Source: Rhodobacter sp. (GTDB lineage Bacteria > Pseudomonadota > Alphaproteobacteria > Rhodobacterales > Rhodobacteraceae). From it: DNA of 16,625 nt. Shown here in pieces: positions 1 to 8,358 of this stretch; position 1 is the first letter of the stretch; every line of letters starts with the position of its first letter. A program made the translations under genes and the position numbers. The stretch spans positions 1-16,625 of the forward strand of contig JADJAB010000029.1 in the NCBI GenBank assembly GCA_016704435.1. Reading direction: 5' to 3'. Below the pieces are notes generated by a model. The model searched no databases, was not told the origin of the DNA, and was given only the letters and a program-made list of their open reading frames with translations.

Positions 1-984
1 ATCACGACCTTCCTCAATCGCCTGCTGGCTCTGACGATTACAAATGCAGGGCATTCCTGTTCACCGCTTTCGGGAGGAGCTTCTGGCGCAGCGCATCGAG
101 GGCGCGATCGCCGCCGGGTCTGCCGATGACCTCGGGCTCGAGACGCTGCGCGCCGAGAGCTTCCGCGTCACGGATGCACGGGTGATCTACACCCATCCCG
201 GCCCCGGCGCGGAGACTGACTGCTGAGCCAGCGCAAAAGCAGCGCAACACGCCGCTGTATCACTGGCGGATGCGCTCGACTGGCTCGAACCCAAAAGGCG
301 CGGCTTTTGGTCAACAGCCGCTCCGGTCGCGCTGCAGTGCAGGTGCATGCCACCAGCCTGATGCTGGATGATGGCACCATAGAGCCCCGCTTGCGGGCTG
401 ATCCGCCCCACCGAGGCAAGCACCGTCCGCCGGCTGATGAACGACACGCATTGGCTCGAGGTAAGCCGACCGCGGCCTTCGCTGCCTCGTGGACCTCCGG
501 AACTGGCCGAAGTGCCGGGGTTCTCCGGAAGCCACGCTGCACATCGTGGCAGGCCTCGCCGCCGATCTGAAACAACTTCCCAGGACCGAAACCCGCGTCT
601 ACCGGCTGCAAACCGATGACGGTCAACGGAACATCGGCCGCCGCGTCTCTCTCCCGCTTGGGTCGCGGCCATCTCGCGGATGACGCGCCGAAGCTCAGTG
701 CAGGCAGGTCCATGCCCCTCGTTCTGGAGGGCAAGACCGTATGCAAATGGCTGAGGATGGAACTCCACCGCTCCCGCGTCATGGGGGGTCAACCGATTGA
801 GCTCTCGGGTTCACGGGAACGCAGAAGGACCGGCTCAAGGCAGATGGCTTCTTCTCAGAGATCATCAGTTGGAAGCTGCGCCTCTTGCTCTCCTGCAGAT
901 GCGTCCAGGGACCGGAGCAAGCCAGACCACCTGCTTGCACGCGCTTCCCCATCGAGGGTCACATGCACGCAAAGGTTGGCTTAA
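1..984 (+). pseudogene. Strawberry-notch (Sno) family helicase-like protein, C-terminal part, multiply frameshifted
   Basis: This is the 3' part of a gene whose start lies left of the window. All three + frames must be joined to read it. Recognisable pieces in order are TTFLNRLLAL (from 7), EELLAQRIEGAIAAG and LGLETLRAESFRV (about 76-170), VNSRSGRAAVQV then ATSLMLDDGTIEPRL (310-390), LIRPTEASTV and LMNDTHWLEV (about 400-465), ETRVYRLQTDDGQR (about 590-630), and DRLKADGFFSEIISWKLRL (about 828-885). The FLNR...ETLxAESFRV block and the closing RLKAxGxFSEIISWKLR block are, from memory, typical of the C-terminal domain of bacterial Sno proteins, large SF2 helicase-like proteins common on alphaproteobacterial plasmids; their biochemical role is poorly known. 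The TAA at 982-984 is a plausible natural stop. Residues between shifts are well conserved, which favours sequence error over old decay, but real inactivation cannot be excluded. Family confidence is fairly high; exact boundaries and frames are low. Confidence 0.72.
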
Positions 985-1001
985 AAGTTGGCGTAATATC
1001 A

Positions 1002-2012
1002 GTGAAACAGAAGAGATACGGGGAGACTCTTCCTCGCAAAATGCTGAAAGCGTCTGCCGTCACTATCTTTTGCCGGAGCGGGAAGAAGCTCTTACTGGAT
1101 GTTGGCGATTTAAGAACAATCCAGGCCGCTCGTTGTTCGTCAGCTTATTGACCCCCACCTGGGGCTTGGAGCCTGGGGCAAATGGACCGATTTAGCCACG
1201 TCGGAATTCGGTGATCTCCTTGATATCATTCGCGAACGCACGGGGATCACCCGCTTTCCCGACCTTCTGGCCGAGGCTCGCGCGCGCTTGGCCGTCCCCA
1301 GCCGGTTCTCCCGGATGTCTGTGCAAAGGGCGACAATCACCAAGCGGCACGGTAGAGGCGGCATCGCGCTTGTTTGCGGCCTCGCTGCCTTTTGGCGGGT
1401 TCTTTGGCCGACGTCTATCTGCGCGCCCGGGGCATTACCCAAACAGTGCCGAGTGCAACCCTGCTTCCACCCGAAGTGCTGGCATCGGGATGAAGGCCGA
1501 ACCAAGCCTGTTCCCAGACCTGCGACGATCGCCGCGGTCACCGATGGAGCAACCGGGGCCCTGCACGGCGTGCATCTGCACTCGGCTTGCCTAATGGAAA
1601 GGACAAGGCGGCTGGGTCGCACCGCGGCGGGCTATGGTCACCCCTCCGGCAATGCCGTCAGATCGCCCTTGCAGATCAAACCCTCGTGCTGGGGAAGGCA
1701 TCGAGACCACCGCCTTCCGTTCGCGAGGCGGCACCTTCTTTGCCCGGTTCATGGGCGGCGCTCTCGTCGGGTCACCTTGGGAGCCGTCCTGTTGCCTGAC
1801 GGATTGCAGCACTCTACACCGCTCTCAACCGCGACTTGGCGGGGGCAGCGCGCGGCGGAAAGGTTGACCGCCAGAGCAAACGAGGCCGGGATTGGCGGGC
1901 GGTGGCGAGCGCGAAGCTCCCGGAGATTTCAACGACGACCTTCGAGCCCATGGCGCTAAGGCTACGCCAGCATCTGGCGCAGCAGATCGACCTCAAGATC
2001 AGCATCGGCTGA
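1002..2012 (+). pseudogene. DUF7146/Toprim domain primase-like protein, multiply frameshifted
   Basis: Pieces of one protein appear in order across all three frames: NAESVCRHYL (1040-1069), NNPGRSLFV (1115-1141), GKWTDLATSEFGDLLDIIRE (1177-1236), LLAEARARL (about 1266-1292), ADVYLRARGIT (about 1404-1437), AAVTDGATGALHGVHL (about 1533-1580), GEGIETT (1691-1711), LYTALNRDLAGAA (about 1812-1850) and GDFNDDLRAHG (about 1920-1955). The first half matches the zinc-ribbon/primase-like DUF7146 region. GEGIET and the NRDLAG stretch correspond to the two acidic Toprim motifs. Such proteins usually sit directly behind a sno gene and are presumed to act in plasmid DNA metabolism. The second Toprim motif normally reads like DRDPAG or DNDPAG; here the first Asp is Asn and the Pro is Leu, a possible real loss of function. 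The start is uncertain: no ATG fits, and GTG at 1002 is the nearest candidate. The stop TGA at 2010-2012 is in the frame of the last piece. Confidence 0.7.
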
Positions 2013-2146
2013 CGATCCGAGCTCAAAGCCGCAAAGCCAGTCAGGAGCGGGGCAGGGGTCAAGGATCGCCAGAGTAACCGGGTCGCGCCTTTCGCATCCG
2101 CTTTCCAAGGAACCCCCCGACACCCGACGTCCCAAGAGATGGGGCA

Positions 2147-2168
2147 GGCGGCCGTCAAAGGGGCCGCC
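2147..2168 (+). other. Hairpin in the Toprim-DUF2493 spacer
   Basis: GGCGGCC (2147-2153) pairs perfectly with GGCCGCC (2162-2168) around an 8-nt loop. It is followed by CCTTTC rather than a U-run, so it is not a clean terminator. It is the first of three hairpins in the gene-free stretch 2013-2374. Confidence 0.5.
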
Positions 2169-2200
2169 CCTTTCAAGGACGGAGGGCAACTGATTCCGCC

Positions 2201-2223
2201 GCGGGGGACTGAGCCCCGCTTTT
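2201..2223 (+). terminator. Rho-independent terminator after the Toprim gene
   Basis: GCGGGG (2201-2206) pairs with CCCCGC (2214-2219) around loop GACTGAG and is followed by TTTT (2220-2223). It lies about 190 nt past the Toprim stop and 150 nt before the next gene. It could end the upstream transcript or act as an attenuator in the leader of the DUF2493 gene. Confidence 0.6.
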
Positions 2224-2276
2224 GCATCGCGAGACAAATCAGCCGCCCACCGTATCCCCCTCCACACGCCTTCCCG

Positions 2277-2297
2277 GCCCCAAAGAGGGTAAGGGGC
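2277..2297 (+). other. Third hairpin in the DUF2493 leader
   Basis: GCCCC (2277-2281) and GGGGC (2293-2297) can pair around an 11-nt A/G-rich loop. It is about 80 nt upstream of the ATG at 2375. No protein-like frame is seen in 2013-2374. Confidence 0.35.
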
Positions 2298-2374
2298 GTC
2301 CCCAGAGGACAGTTTGGCTGCCCATGAAGGTGCGCGGGATGTCGCGCGGGCCTGAGCAGCCGGAGGCAAAGACC

Positions 2375-3315
2375 ATGACGACCCCAATTCCAGAGCGCCA
2401 AGGATTTCGACCGCAGCCCCGCCCCTTTCCCAGACTGCCTTGGCACTTCCAGGGGCTTCAGCTCTACGGCACCCGTAGCTTTCAGGACGAGGTCGATTTG
2501 CGCCCGATGCCGGAGCCTGAGCGCCTCATCGACGCGGTCAGCGTTGATGTCTTGATGCCCGCGGTAACACTTGGCGACACCCGCATTGGAACCCGACCTC
2601 GAAGAACTGCTCTGGGGCCAGGTCAACCTCTTCCACCGCGCCGAGCCCGCTACCAGAACGCCTGTCGATGACAACGAAGAGGGCGCAGCATCGTCTTCCA
2701 GCGAACAGGACGGCTCTGAAGTGAAATCCACCGAACTTGGCGCCTGACGGCCGGAAGGCACCAGCCTTGTCGAACGGCGGCATTGTTCTGGAAGCCTTCC
2801 GCGACCGCAGCGCCGAGGCGGTCGAGCTGGCACAGGCTCCACCTGGCGGCCGCGCTTTCTGCAGCGCGATGGTGCAACCACAAGCACCTGACCGCAACTC
2901 TCCGATCGACAGCCGCGATTTCCTGGCCGCCAAGCGCCGCTCGAAACCGAAGTGATGCTGCCCCAAGGCACCAAGATTGCCCTCACTGGTGGGACCGACT
3001 TCAACGATCATTGCCTGATCTGGGCCAAGCTCGATCAGGTCCAGACCAAATACCCGACATGATCCTTCTCCACGGTGGCAGCCCCAAGGGGGCCGAACCC
3101 ATCGCCGCAAAGGTTTTGAAGCCCCAAGGTTTGCCAAGTCGCCTTGCCGGACTGGACCAAACACGCCAGGCCGCACCCTTCAAAGCGCAACGATGCGATG
3201 GTCGACGTGCTGCCTGTGGGCGTCCTCGTCTTCCCGGGCAATGGCATCCAGGAGAACCTCGCAGACAAAGCCAAGAAGCTCGGCATCCAGGTCATGAAGT
3301 TCGAGAAGGGCGTAA
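2375..3315 (+). pseudogene. DUF2493 (SLOG-like) domain protein, multiply frameshifted
   Basis: The start ATG at 2375 has a good ribosome binding site, GGAGG at 2362-2366. The first frame gives YGTRSFQDE (2465-2491) and runs to about 2585. Other frames continue with EELLWGQVNLFHRA (about 2598-2640), EQDGSEVKS (about 2703-2729), IALTGGTDFND (2976-3008), ILLHGGSPKGAE (3062-3097), then VLPVGVLVFPGNGIQ and ENLADKAKKLGI (about 3207-3291). The TGG.DFND and LLHGGSPKGAE motifs belong to DUF2493, a Rossmann-like SLOG nucleotide-binding domain; the function of these proteins is not established. They typically follow the sno and Toprim genes on alphaproteobacterial plasmids, as here. At least five frame changes are needed, with the 2740-2940 part poorest. 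The natural stop is probably TAA 3313-3315 after a one-base correction; the uncorrected frame runs to 3416. Confidence 0.74.
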
Positions 3316-3533
3316 GCCTCCTCAGACTTCGCTTTCGGCCCAAAGCGGACGTTCGGGGCTTTTGCTCGTGCGGCACCTTTTCGTGCCCAGTCCGACCTAA
3401 GCGTTGCCCCGGTTAATAGAATATTTTCACAGGGAGTTCGGCAGAGGTTGGCGACGATTTATGGCGCAACTACACGCCCAAGCATTGTTTCAAGCGAGTG
3501 CCCGGAGCCCGGGAATGGCCGCGGCGGAAACAA

Positions 3534-4301
3534 CTATTCGCGCACTATGGTAACCTTGGTTCCCCAGTCGGCGCATCTGCGGGCGAGATCCGGTGGAAGG
3601 GCTCGATCGGTAAACAGAGTATCAATTTCTGCCAGAGAGGCCAGTCGGGCTGGTGCCGATCGGTCGAGTTTGGAGGCATCGCAAACCAAGAACACCTTGC
3701 GCGATTGCCGAATGATAGTCTTTGAGACCCGGACTTCTGCCAGATCAAAGTCAAGAATGTCGCCGTCGTGATCCAGCGCCGAAGCGCCGATCACCGCATA
3801 ATCAACCTTGAACTGCTCGAAGAACTGGGTCGTCAGTTCTCCGACCAAACCACCGTCGGAACGGCGCAAAGCGCCACCTGCGACCATGATCTCGCAGCCC
3901 GGATTGGCGGCCAGCGTATTGGCGACATTCATGTTGTTGGTCACGACGGTGATATTGCTGTGGTTCAGTAATTCCTGCGCAACAGCCTCGGTGGTCGTAC
4001 CAAGGTTCATGATAAGCGAGCAGTTCTCGGGGATCGCTGCCGCGCAGGCCCGCGCGATGGCTACCTTGCCATCCTGATTTGCATTCGTCGCCGCTGTTCA
4101 TACCCAAGGTTGGCGGCCCCGGTCCGTGGCACAGGCTCCGCCATGCACCCGGTCCAGATGCCCCATGTCAGCAAGCTCCGACAGGTCGCGGCGAATGGTT
4201 TGCAGCGTGACGTCAAACTTTTGCGCCAGATCGTCGACCATCACCCGGCCTTCAAGGCGGGCTATGTCGAGGATCTCGCTTTGACGAAAGCTGAGCGCCA
4301 C
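3534..4301 (-). CDS. glpR: DeoR-family glycerol-3-phosphate repressor GlpR, two compensating frameshifts
   Basis: DeoR-family transcriptional repressors of glp operons have an N-terminal winged helix and a sugar-phosphate-binding C-terminal domain, with glycerol-3-phosphate as inducer. The N-terminus (GTG start at 4301-4299, AAGGA upstream on the - strand) reads RQSEILDIARLEGRVMVDDL then LQTIRRDLSELADMGHLDRV and VHGGA, the hallmark DeoR helix-turn-helix. The C-terminal part from 4010 reads MNLGTTTEAVAQEL, NNMNVANTLA, GGALRRSDGGLVG, DYAVIGASALDHDGDILDFD and DASKLDRSAPARLASLAEID, strongly GlpR-like. Between them one extra base near 4115-4125 and one missing base near 4080-4085 put about 45 nt (TGAANLGYEQRRRM) into another frame; uncorrected, the protein stops at TGA near 4100. 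Corrected length is about 255 residues, normal for the family. It is divergent from glpD and probably controls the 4302-4587 region. Confidence 0.88.
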
Positions 4302-4334
4302 GTCTTATTCCTTGGTTTGCGAAAGATATCGTTG

Positions 4335-4344
4335 ATTTTCGTTC
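4335..4344. promoter_or_regulatory. Candidate GlpR half-site near glpR
   Basis: ATTTTCGTTC at 4335-4344, 34 nt upstream of the glpR start, resembles the TTTTCG-type core seen in many DeoR-family operators. It shares ATTTTCG with the reverse complement of 4518-4529. This is inference from similarity only. Confidence 0.3.
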
Positions 4345-4515
4345 AAGTTCCTTTGCTGCACAAGAGGGAAAAACCGGCGGCGCAATCGCCTCCAGCCGAT
4401 GCCGCGACGCAGCGCGAAATTGTGCGATTGCAGAAAAATATCGGGACTTAGGGCACGGACAAGATGGAAATATCCGCATATATGCCCGCTTGATGTTCGC
4501 GTTTGGAGGTATCGC

Positions 4516-4532
4516 GCAAAAGCGAAAATAAC
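4516..4532. promoter_or_regulatory. Candidate GlpR operator upstream of the glpD promoter
   Basis: The stretch 4516-4532 contains AAAAGCGAAAAT, in reverse ATTTTCGCTTTT, a DeoR-like A/T-rich repeat around a CG step. It ends four bases before the proposed -35 box, where a repressor could block RNA polymerase. It matches the ATTTTCG box near glpR. No experiment or alignment supports it here. Confidence 0.35.
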
Positions 4533-4535
4533 TGA

Positions 4536-4564
4536 TTGACTCAAGACGTTCTTTAGGCTTGTAT
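4536..4564 (+). promoter_or_regulatory. Candidate sigma-70 promoter of the glpD operon
   Basis: TTGACT (4536-4541) is a near-consensus -35 box. After a 17-nt spacer comes TTGTAT (4559-4564), a weak -10 with three of six matches. Transcription would start near 4571, just ahead of the ribosome binding site GGGGGAG (4575-4581) and the GTG start at 4588. Confidence 0.45.
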
Positions 4565-4587
4565 CTCGGCATTTGGGGGAGATTGGC

Positions 4588-6180
4588 GTGCCATTGACAA
4601 GCGGGACCAACCCGACCGACCTGTTCATAATCGGCGGCGGCATCAATGGATGTGGCGTCGCGCGAGATGCGGTGGGTCGTGGTCTTTCTGTTGTTCTGGC
4701 AGAGCAAGGCGATCTGGCCCAAGCCACATCCTCGGCATCGACCAAGCTGTTTCATGGCGGGCTGCGCTATCTTGAATATTTCGAGTTCCGGCTAGTCCGC
4801 GAAGCGCTGGAAGAGCGTGAGACGCTGCTGGTCGCCATGCCGCATATTTCTTGGCCCATGCGGTTTGTCTTGCCTATTCCCCCCGACATGCGGTTTGAAG
4901 GCGATACGCCGACAGGGGCGGCTTTTGTCGCGAGTGATGCCTTGGATGAAGGGCGGCGACCGGCTTGGCTGATCCGGCTTGGCTTGTTTCTTTATGACAC
5001 GCTGGGGGGCGCGGGATCCTGCCCGGCGCGCGCACGCTGGATCTAAGCGCGATCCTGCGGGTGCAGCCCTGCAGCCGAAATTCCGCCATGCCTATGAATA
5101 CACTCGGACTGTTGGGCAGAAGATTCGCGGCTAGTGTCGCTGAACGCTCGCGATGCCGTGCAACGTGGAGCGGTGGTTTTGACACGGACCCGCGTCACCT
5201 CTGCCACCCGAATGGGGGATCTGTGGGAAGTTGTGACTGAAGGGCCTGACGGCACGCACACCCACCTGACGGCGCGCGTTGGTCAATGCGGGCGGGCCTT
5301 GGTCGAAGATGTGATCCGCAACGTCGTTCGGATCAATACAGCCGAAGGCGTGCGGCTGGTGCGCGGCTCGCACATCGTCACCCGCAAGCTTTACGACCAC
5401 GACCGCTGCTATTTTTTTCAGGGCACCGACGGCCGCATCATCTTTGCCATTCCTTATGAGCAAGACTTCACCTTGATCGGCACCACCGACCAAGACCATC
5501 AGGGCGCGCCCGGCGAGGTGGCCTGCACCGATGGCGAGCGTGACTATCTCTTGGATTTTGCCAGCCGCTATTTTGCCAAGTCGGTCACTGCCGAAGATGT
5601 GGTCTGGACCTATTCCGGCGTTAGGCCGCTGTATAACGATGGGGCCAAGTCGGCCACGGCGGCGACGCGGGACTATGTGCTGTCGCTGGACACCAACGGC
5701 GCGCCTTTGTTGAACGTCTTTGGCGGCAAGATCACCACCTATCGGCGTTTGGCCGAAAGCGCGCTTGCAAAGCTGGCGCCGTTCTTTCCGCAAGCCTCGG
5801 GTCGCTGGACAGCGCGTGTGCCCTTGCCTGGCGGGGATTTTCCGCATGATGGCGTGGCCAGATTGACCGATGATCTGAAGGCGCGGTTCCCGTTCCTGTC
5901 GGATTACTGGGCCGGGCGTCTGGTGCGCGCCTATGGATCAGAGGCGGCAACCCTGCTGGGCGATGCGCAGGCTGCAGCCGATTTGGGCCGCGACTTTGGC
6001 GCGACCATGACCGAGACCGAAGTGCGTTGGCTGATGAGGCGCGAGTTTGCCGCCGCGCGGCAGATGTGGTCTGGCGGCGCACCAAGCTTGGGCTGCGGTT
6101 AACGGCGGACCAGATCGCCGCGCTGGACGTACATGATCGCAGCCGCACAAGACGGGGCGCTTAGCCCCACTGCCGAATAG
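4588..6180 (+). CDS. glpD: Aerobic glycerol-3-phosphate dehydrogenase GlpD, several frameshifts
   Basis: GlpD is an FAD-dependent inner-membrane-associated enzyme that oxidises sn-glycerol-3-phosphate to dihydroxyacetone phosphate and passes electrons to quinone. The GTG start at 4588 has GGGGGAG six bases upstream and gives DLFIIGGGINGCGVARDAVG, the FAD dinucleotide-binding motif, then SSASTKLFHGGLRYLEYFEF. Later pieces are RGSHIVTRKLYDHDRCYFFQ, IPYEQDFTLIGTTDQDH, YSGVRPLYNDGA, GGKITTYRRLAESAL and the C-terminal TETEVRWLMRREFA. Single-base losses near 5010, 5048 and 5101 move the LPGARTLDLSRDPAGAALQP and KFRHAYEY region through two other frames and back. Compensating losses near 5278 and 5303 garble VNAGGPW. 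One loss near 6057-6066 and one gain near 6129 affect VWRRTKLGLRLTADQIAAL before the natural end DGALSPTAE at 6180. Corrected length is about 532 residues, normal for GlpD. It is first in the operon, 9 nt before glpS. Confidence 0.93.
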
Positions 6181-6189
6181 GCGAACCGG

Positions 6190-7278
6190 ATGGCGCTTGA
6201 ACTGAAATCAGTCTCACGGTCAGTTCAGGGGCGCGCGCATATTCGCCCGACCGACCTGATGCTGGAGCGCGGCACGATGAACGTGCTGTTGGGGCCAACA
6301 CTGTCTGGCAAGACCTCGCTGATGCGCCTGATGGCCGGGCTGGACGTTCCCACCACAGGCCAGATTCTTTGGAACGGCACGGATGTGACCGGTCAACGCG
6401 TGCAGGACCGCAAGGTCGCCATGGTCTATCAGCAGTTCATCAACTACCCGTCGCTTCGGGTCGCCGACAACATCGCCTCGCCCTTGCGTCTAATGGGCAA
6501 GTCCAAGGCCGAGATTGACCGCGCGGTGCGCGAAACCGCTGAGCTGCTGAAACTGACGCCGATGCTGACCCGCAAACCGCTGGAGCTGTCGGGCGGCCAG
6601 CAGCAGCGCTGTGCGCTTGCACGGGCTTTGGTCAAGGGCGCGGGGCTGGTTTTGCTCGACGAACCTTTGGCCAACCTTGACTACAAGCTGCGCGAGGAAT
6701 TGCGCGTCGAAATCCCCCGGATTTTTGAGGCTTCGGGGGCGATTTTTGTCTATGCCACCACCGAACCCGAAGAGGCCCTGCTTCTGGGCGGCAACACCGC
6801 CACCCTGTGGGAAGGCCGCGTCACCCAGTTTGGCCCGACGCCAAAGGTTTACCGCCTGCCCACTGATGCCACCACGGCGCGGGTGTTTTCGGATCCGCCG
6901 ATGAATTTTGTCCCGGTCGTCAAGACCGGTCCTCGGCTGGATTTTGGCGGGTTGGCCAAGGCCCCCGCAGAAGGGGCCCATGCTGCCTTGCCAGATGGCC
7001 GCTATCTAGCAGGCTTCCGCGCCAATCATGTGACGCTTGACAAGCATTCGGGCGATGCCGTCGAACTGCCCTGCACTGTGGCCGTGACCGAAATCACCGG
7101 GTCAGAGTCTTTCCTGCATCTGCGGCACGGGGCCGAGAAATGGGTGGGCCTTGTGCATGGGGTGCAGGATCTCGCCCCCGGCACGGCGGTCAATGTCTAT
7201 CTGAACCCGACCCGTATCTATCTTTTCGACGCTGATGGCGCGCTTGTCGCACCTGCGTCCTATGCATTGGCGGCCTGA
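6190..7278 (+). CDS. glpS: Glycerol ABC importer ATP-binding protein GlpS
   Basis: Intact 362-residue ATPase of a CUT1-type importer; with GlpT it would power glycerol uptake through GlpPQ. Walker A is GPTLSGKTS (35-43), the Q-loop is MVYQQF (Q81/82), the signature is LSGGQQQRCALARAL (133-147), and Walker B is LVLLDEPLANLD (153-164). The C-terminal about 130 residues form the TOBE/OB regulatory domain. At the H-loop, where most ABC ATPases read YVTHD, it reads YATTEPEEA, so the conserved switch histidine is Thr191. This fits what I recall of the GlpS family and marks it off from MalK/UgpC. ATG at 6190 lies 9 nt after the corrected glpD stop, with only a weak ribosome site, suggesting coupling. 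glpT follows after 3 nt. The gene order D-S-T-P-Q-U-V matches the Rhizobium leguminosarum glycerol operon. Confidence 0.93.
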   Translation: MALELKSVSRSVQGRAHIRPTDLMLERGTMNVLLGPTLSGKTSLMRLMAGLDVPTTGQILWNGTDVTGQRVQDRKVAMVYQQFINYPSLRVADNIASPLRLMGKSKAEIDRAVRETAELLKLTPMLTRKPLELSGGQQQRCALARALVKGAGLVLLDEPLANLDYKLREELRVEIPRIFEASGAIFVYATTEPEEALLLGGNTATLWEGRVTQFGPTPKVYRLPTDATTARVFSDPPMNFVPVVKTGPRLDFGGLAKAPAEGAHAALPDGRYLAGFRANHVTLDKHSGDAVELPCTVAVTEITGSESFLHLRHGAEKWVGLVHGVQDLAPGTAVNVYLNPTRIYLFDADGALVAPASYALAA

Positions 7279-7281
7279 CCC

Positions 7282-8358
7282 ATGGCACAGATCACGCTTT
7301 CAAAACTCGCCCATTCCTACGCCGCCAACCCGAATGCCGAGTCGGATTATGCGCTGAAGGAAATGGATCACGTCTGGCAAGACGGTGGGGCCTATGCTCT
7401 GCTGGGGTCGTCGGGCTGTGGCAAGACCACGCTTTTGAACATCATCTCTGGCCTTGTGCGGCCAAGCCATGGGCGGGTGCTGTTTGGCGATCTGGACGTG
7501 ACCGATCAGGAAACCGCAGCGCGCAACATCGCGCAGGTGTTTCAGTTTCCGGTGGTCTATGACACGATGACGGTGCGCGAAAACCTGTCCTTCCCGTTGC
7601 GGAACCGCGGCATGGATGCGGCCTATATCGCGGGGCGGGTCAACCAGATCGCCCAGATGATCGGGATGGAAGACATTCTGAACCGCAAAGCGCGCGGGTT
7701 GACCGCCGACGCCAAGCAAAAGATCAGCCTTGGCCGCGGCATGGTGCGCGAGGATGTCAACGCGATCCTGTTTGACGAACCCCTGACCGTGATCGACCCC
7801 CATATGAAATGGGAATTGCGCACCCAGTTGAAACAACTGCACCGCCAGTTCGGCCACACCATGATCTATGTCACCCATGACCAGACCGAGGCTCTGACTT
7901 TTGCCGACAAGGTGGTGGTCATGTATGACGGCCGTGTGGTGCAGATTGGCACGCCAGAGGAATTGTTCGAAACCCCGGCCCATACCTTTGTGGGCTATTT
8001 TATCGGCTCGCCGGGGATGAACCTGCTGGACGCGACCGTTTCGGGAACCATCGCGCATCTGCAAGGGGCCGAGATTTCCTTGGGCGCGGGTTATGGCCCG
8101 CTAAAGGGCCGCACTCAGATCGGCATCCGACCCGAATACTGCAGCCTGACCGATGGGGCTGGCCTGCCCATCACCATCCGGCGGGTCGAAGATTGGGCCG
8201 TCACCGTATCGTCCGTGCCGATCTGTTCGGCCAACCCTTCAACATCATCGCCGCCGAAGGCGCGGGTATAAGCCCCGAAATGACCCGTGTTGCCTTTGCG
8301 CCGGGCAAGATCAGTGTCTACGCCGATGACTGGCGCGTTGCAGGAGGGGCCGTCTGGA
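7282..8358 (+). CDS. glpT: Glycerol ABC importer ATP-binding protein GlpT, frameshift near the C-terminus
   Basis: Second, distinct ATPase of the glycerol importer (not the E. coli GlpT antiporter). Walker A is GSSGCGKTT (42-50), the Q-loop is VFQFP (Q88), Walker B is AILFDEPLTVID (161-172), and the H-loop is YVTHDQTEA with His199. The signature is degenerate: where LSGGQ is expected it reads LTADAKQKISLGRGMV (140-155). After TIRRVED one base is missing near 8193; uncorrected, the frame ends at 8271. The other frame continues VGRHRIVRADLFGQPFNIIA and FAPGKISVYADDWRVAGGAV, a normal TOBE-domain ending. That frame then runs without a stop into glpP, because GTC TGG ATG at 8352-8360 carries one G more than a TGATG stop-start overlap would. 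Dropping that G gives a GlpT of about 358 residues ending at 8358. The fused frame is probably an error. Confidence 0.92.
8342..8347 (+). promoter_or_regulatory. Ribosome binding site of glpP
   Basis: AGGAGG lies 10 nt upstream of ATG 8358, inside the end of glpT. It decides the glpP start even though the reading frame is open further upstream. Confidence 0.7.

Noticed and set aside
1814..3004. Long - strand open frame of 396 codons
   Set aside because: It overlaps the Toprim and DUF2493 remnants on the + strand, has no recognisable motif and shows Arg/Pro/Ser-rich composition typical of antisense frames in GC-rich DNA.
3330..3347. Hairpin CGCTTT-CGGCCC-AAAGCG after the DUF2493 gene
   Set aside because: Perfect 6-bp stem but no T-run behind it, so not called as a terminator.
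3501..3513. CCCGG-AGC-CCGGG repeat near the glpR 3' end
   Set aside because: A 5-bp stem with a 3-nt loop and no T-run on either strand; likely chance in GC-rich DNA.
3448..3771. + strand open frames across the glpR 3' end (for example YTPKHCFKRVPGAREWPRRK from about 3470)
   Set aside because: Briefly protein-like, but I could not match it to any family, and most of the frame runs antisense to a well-supported glpR. I see no gene in 3316-3533.
5131..5847. 238-codon open frame antisense to glpD
   Set aside because: Opposite a clearly coding GlpD segment; no recognisable domain.
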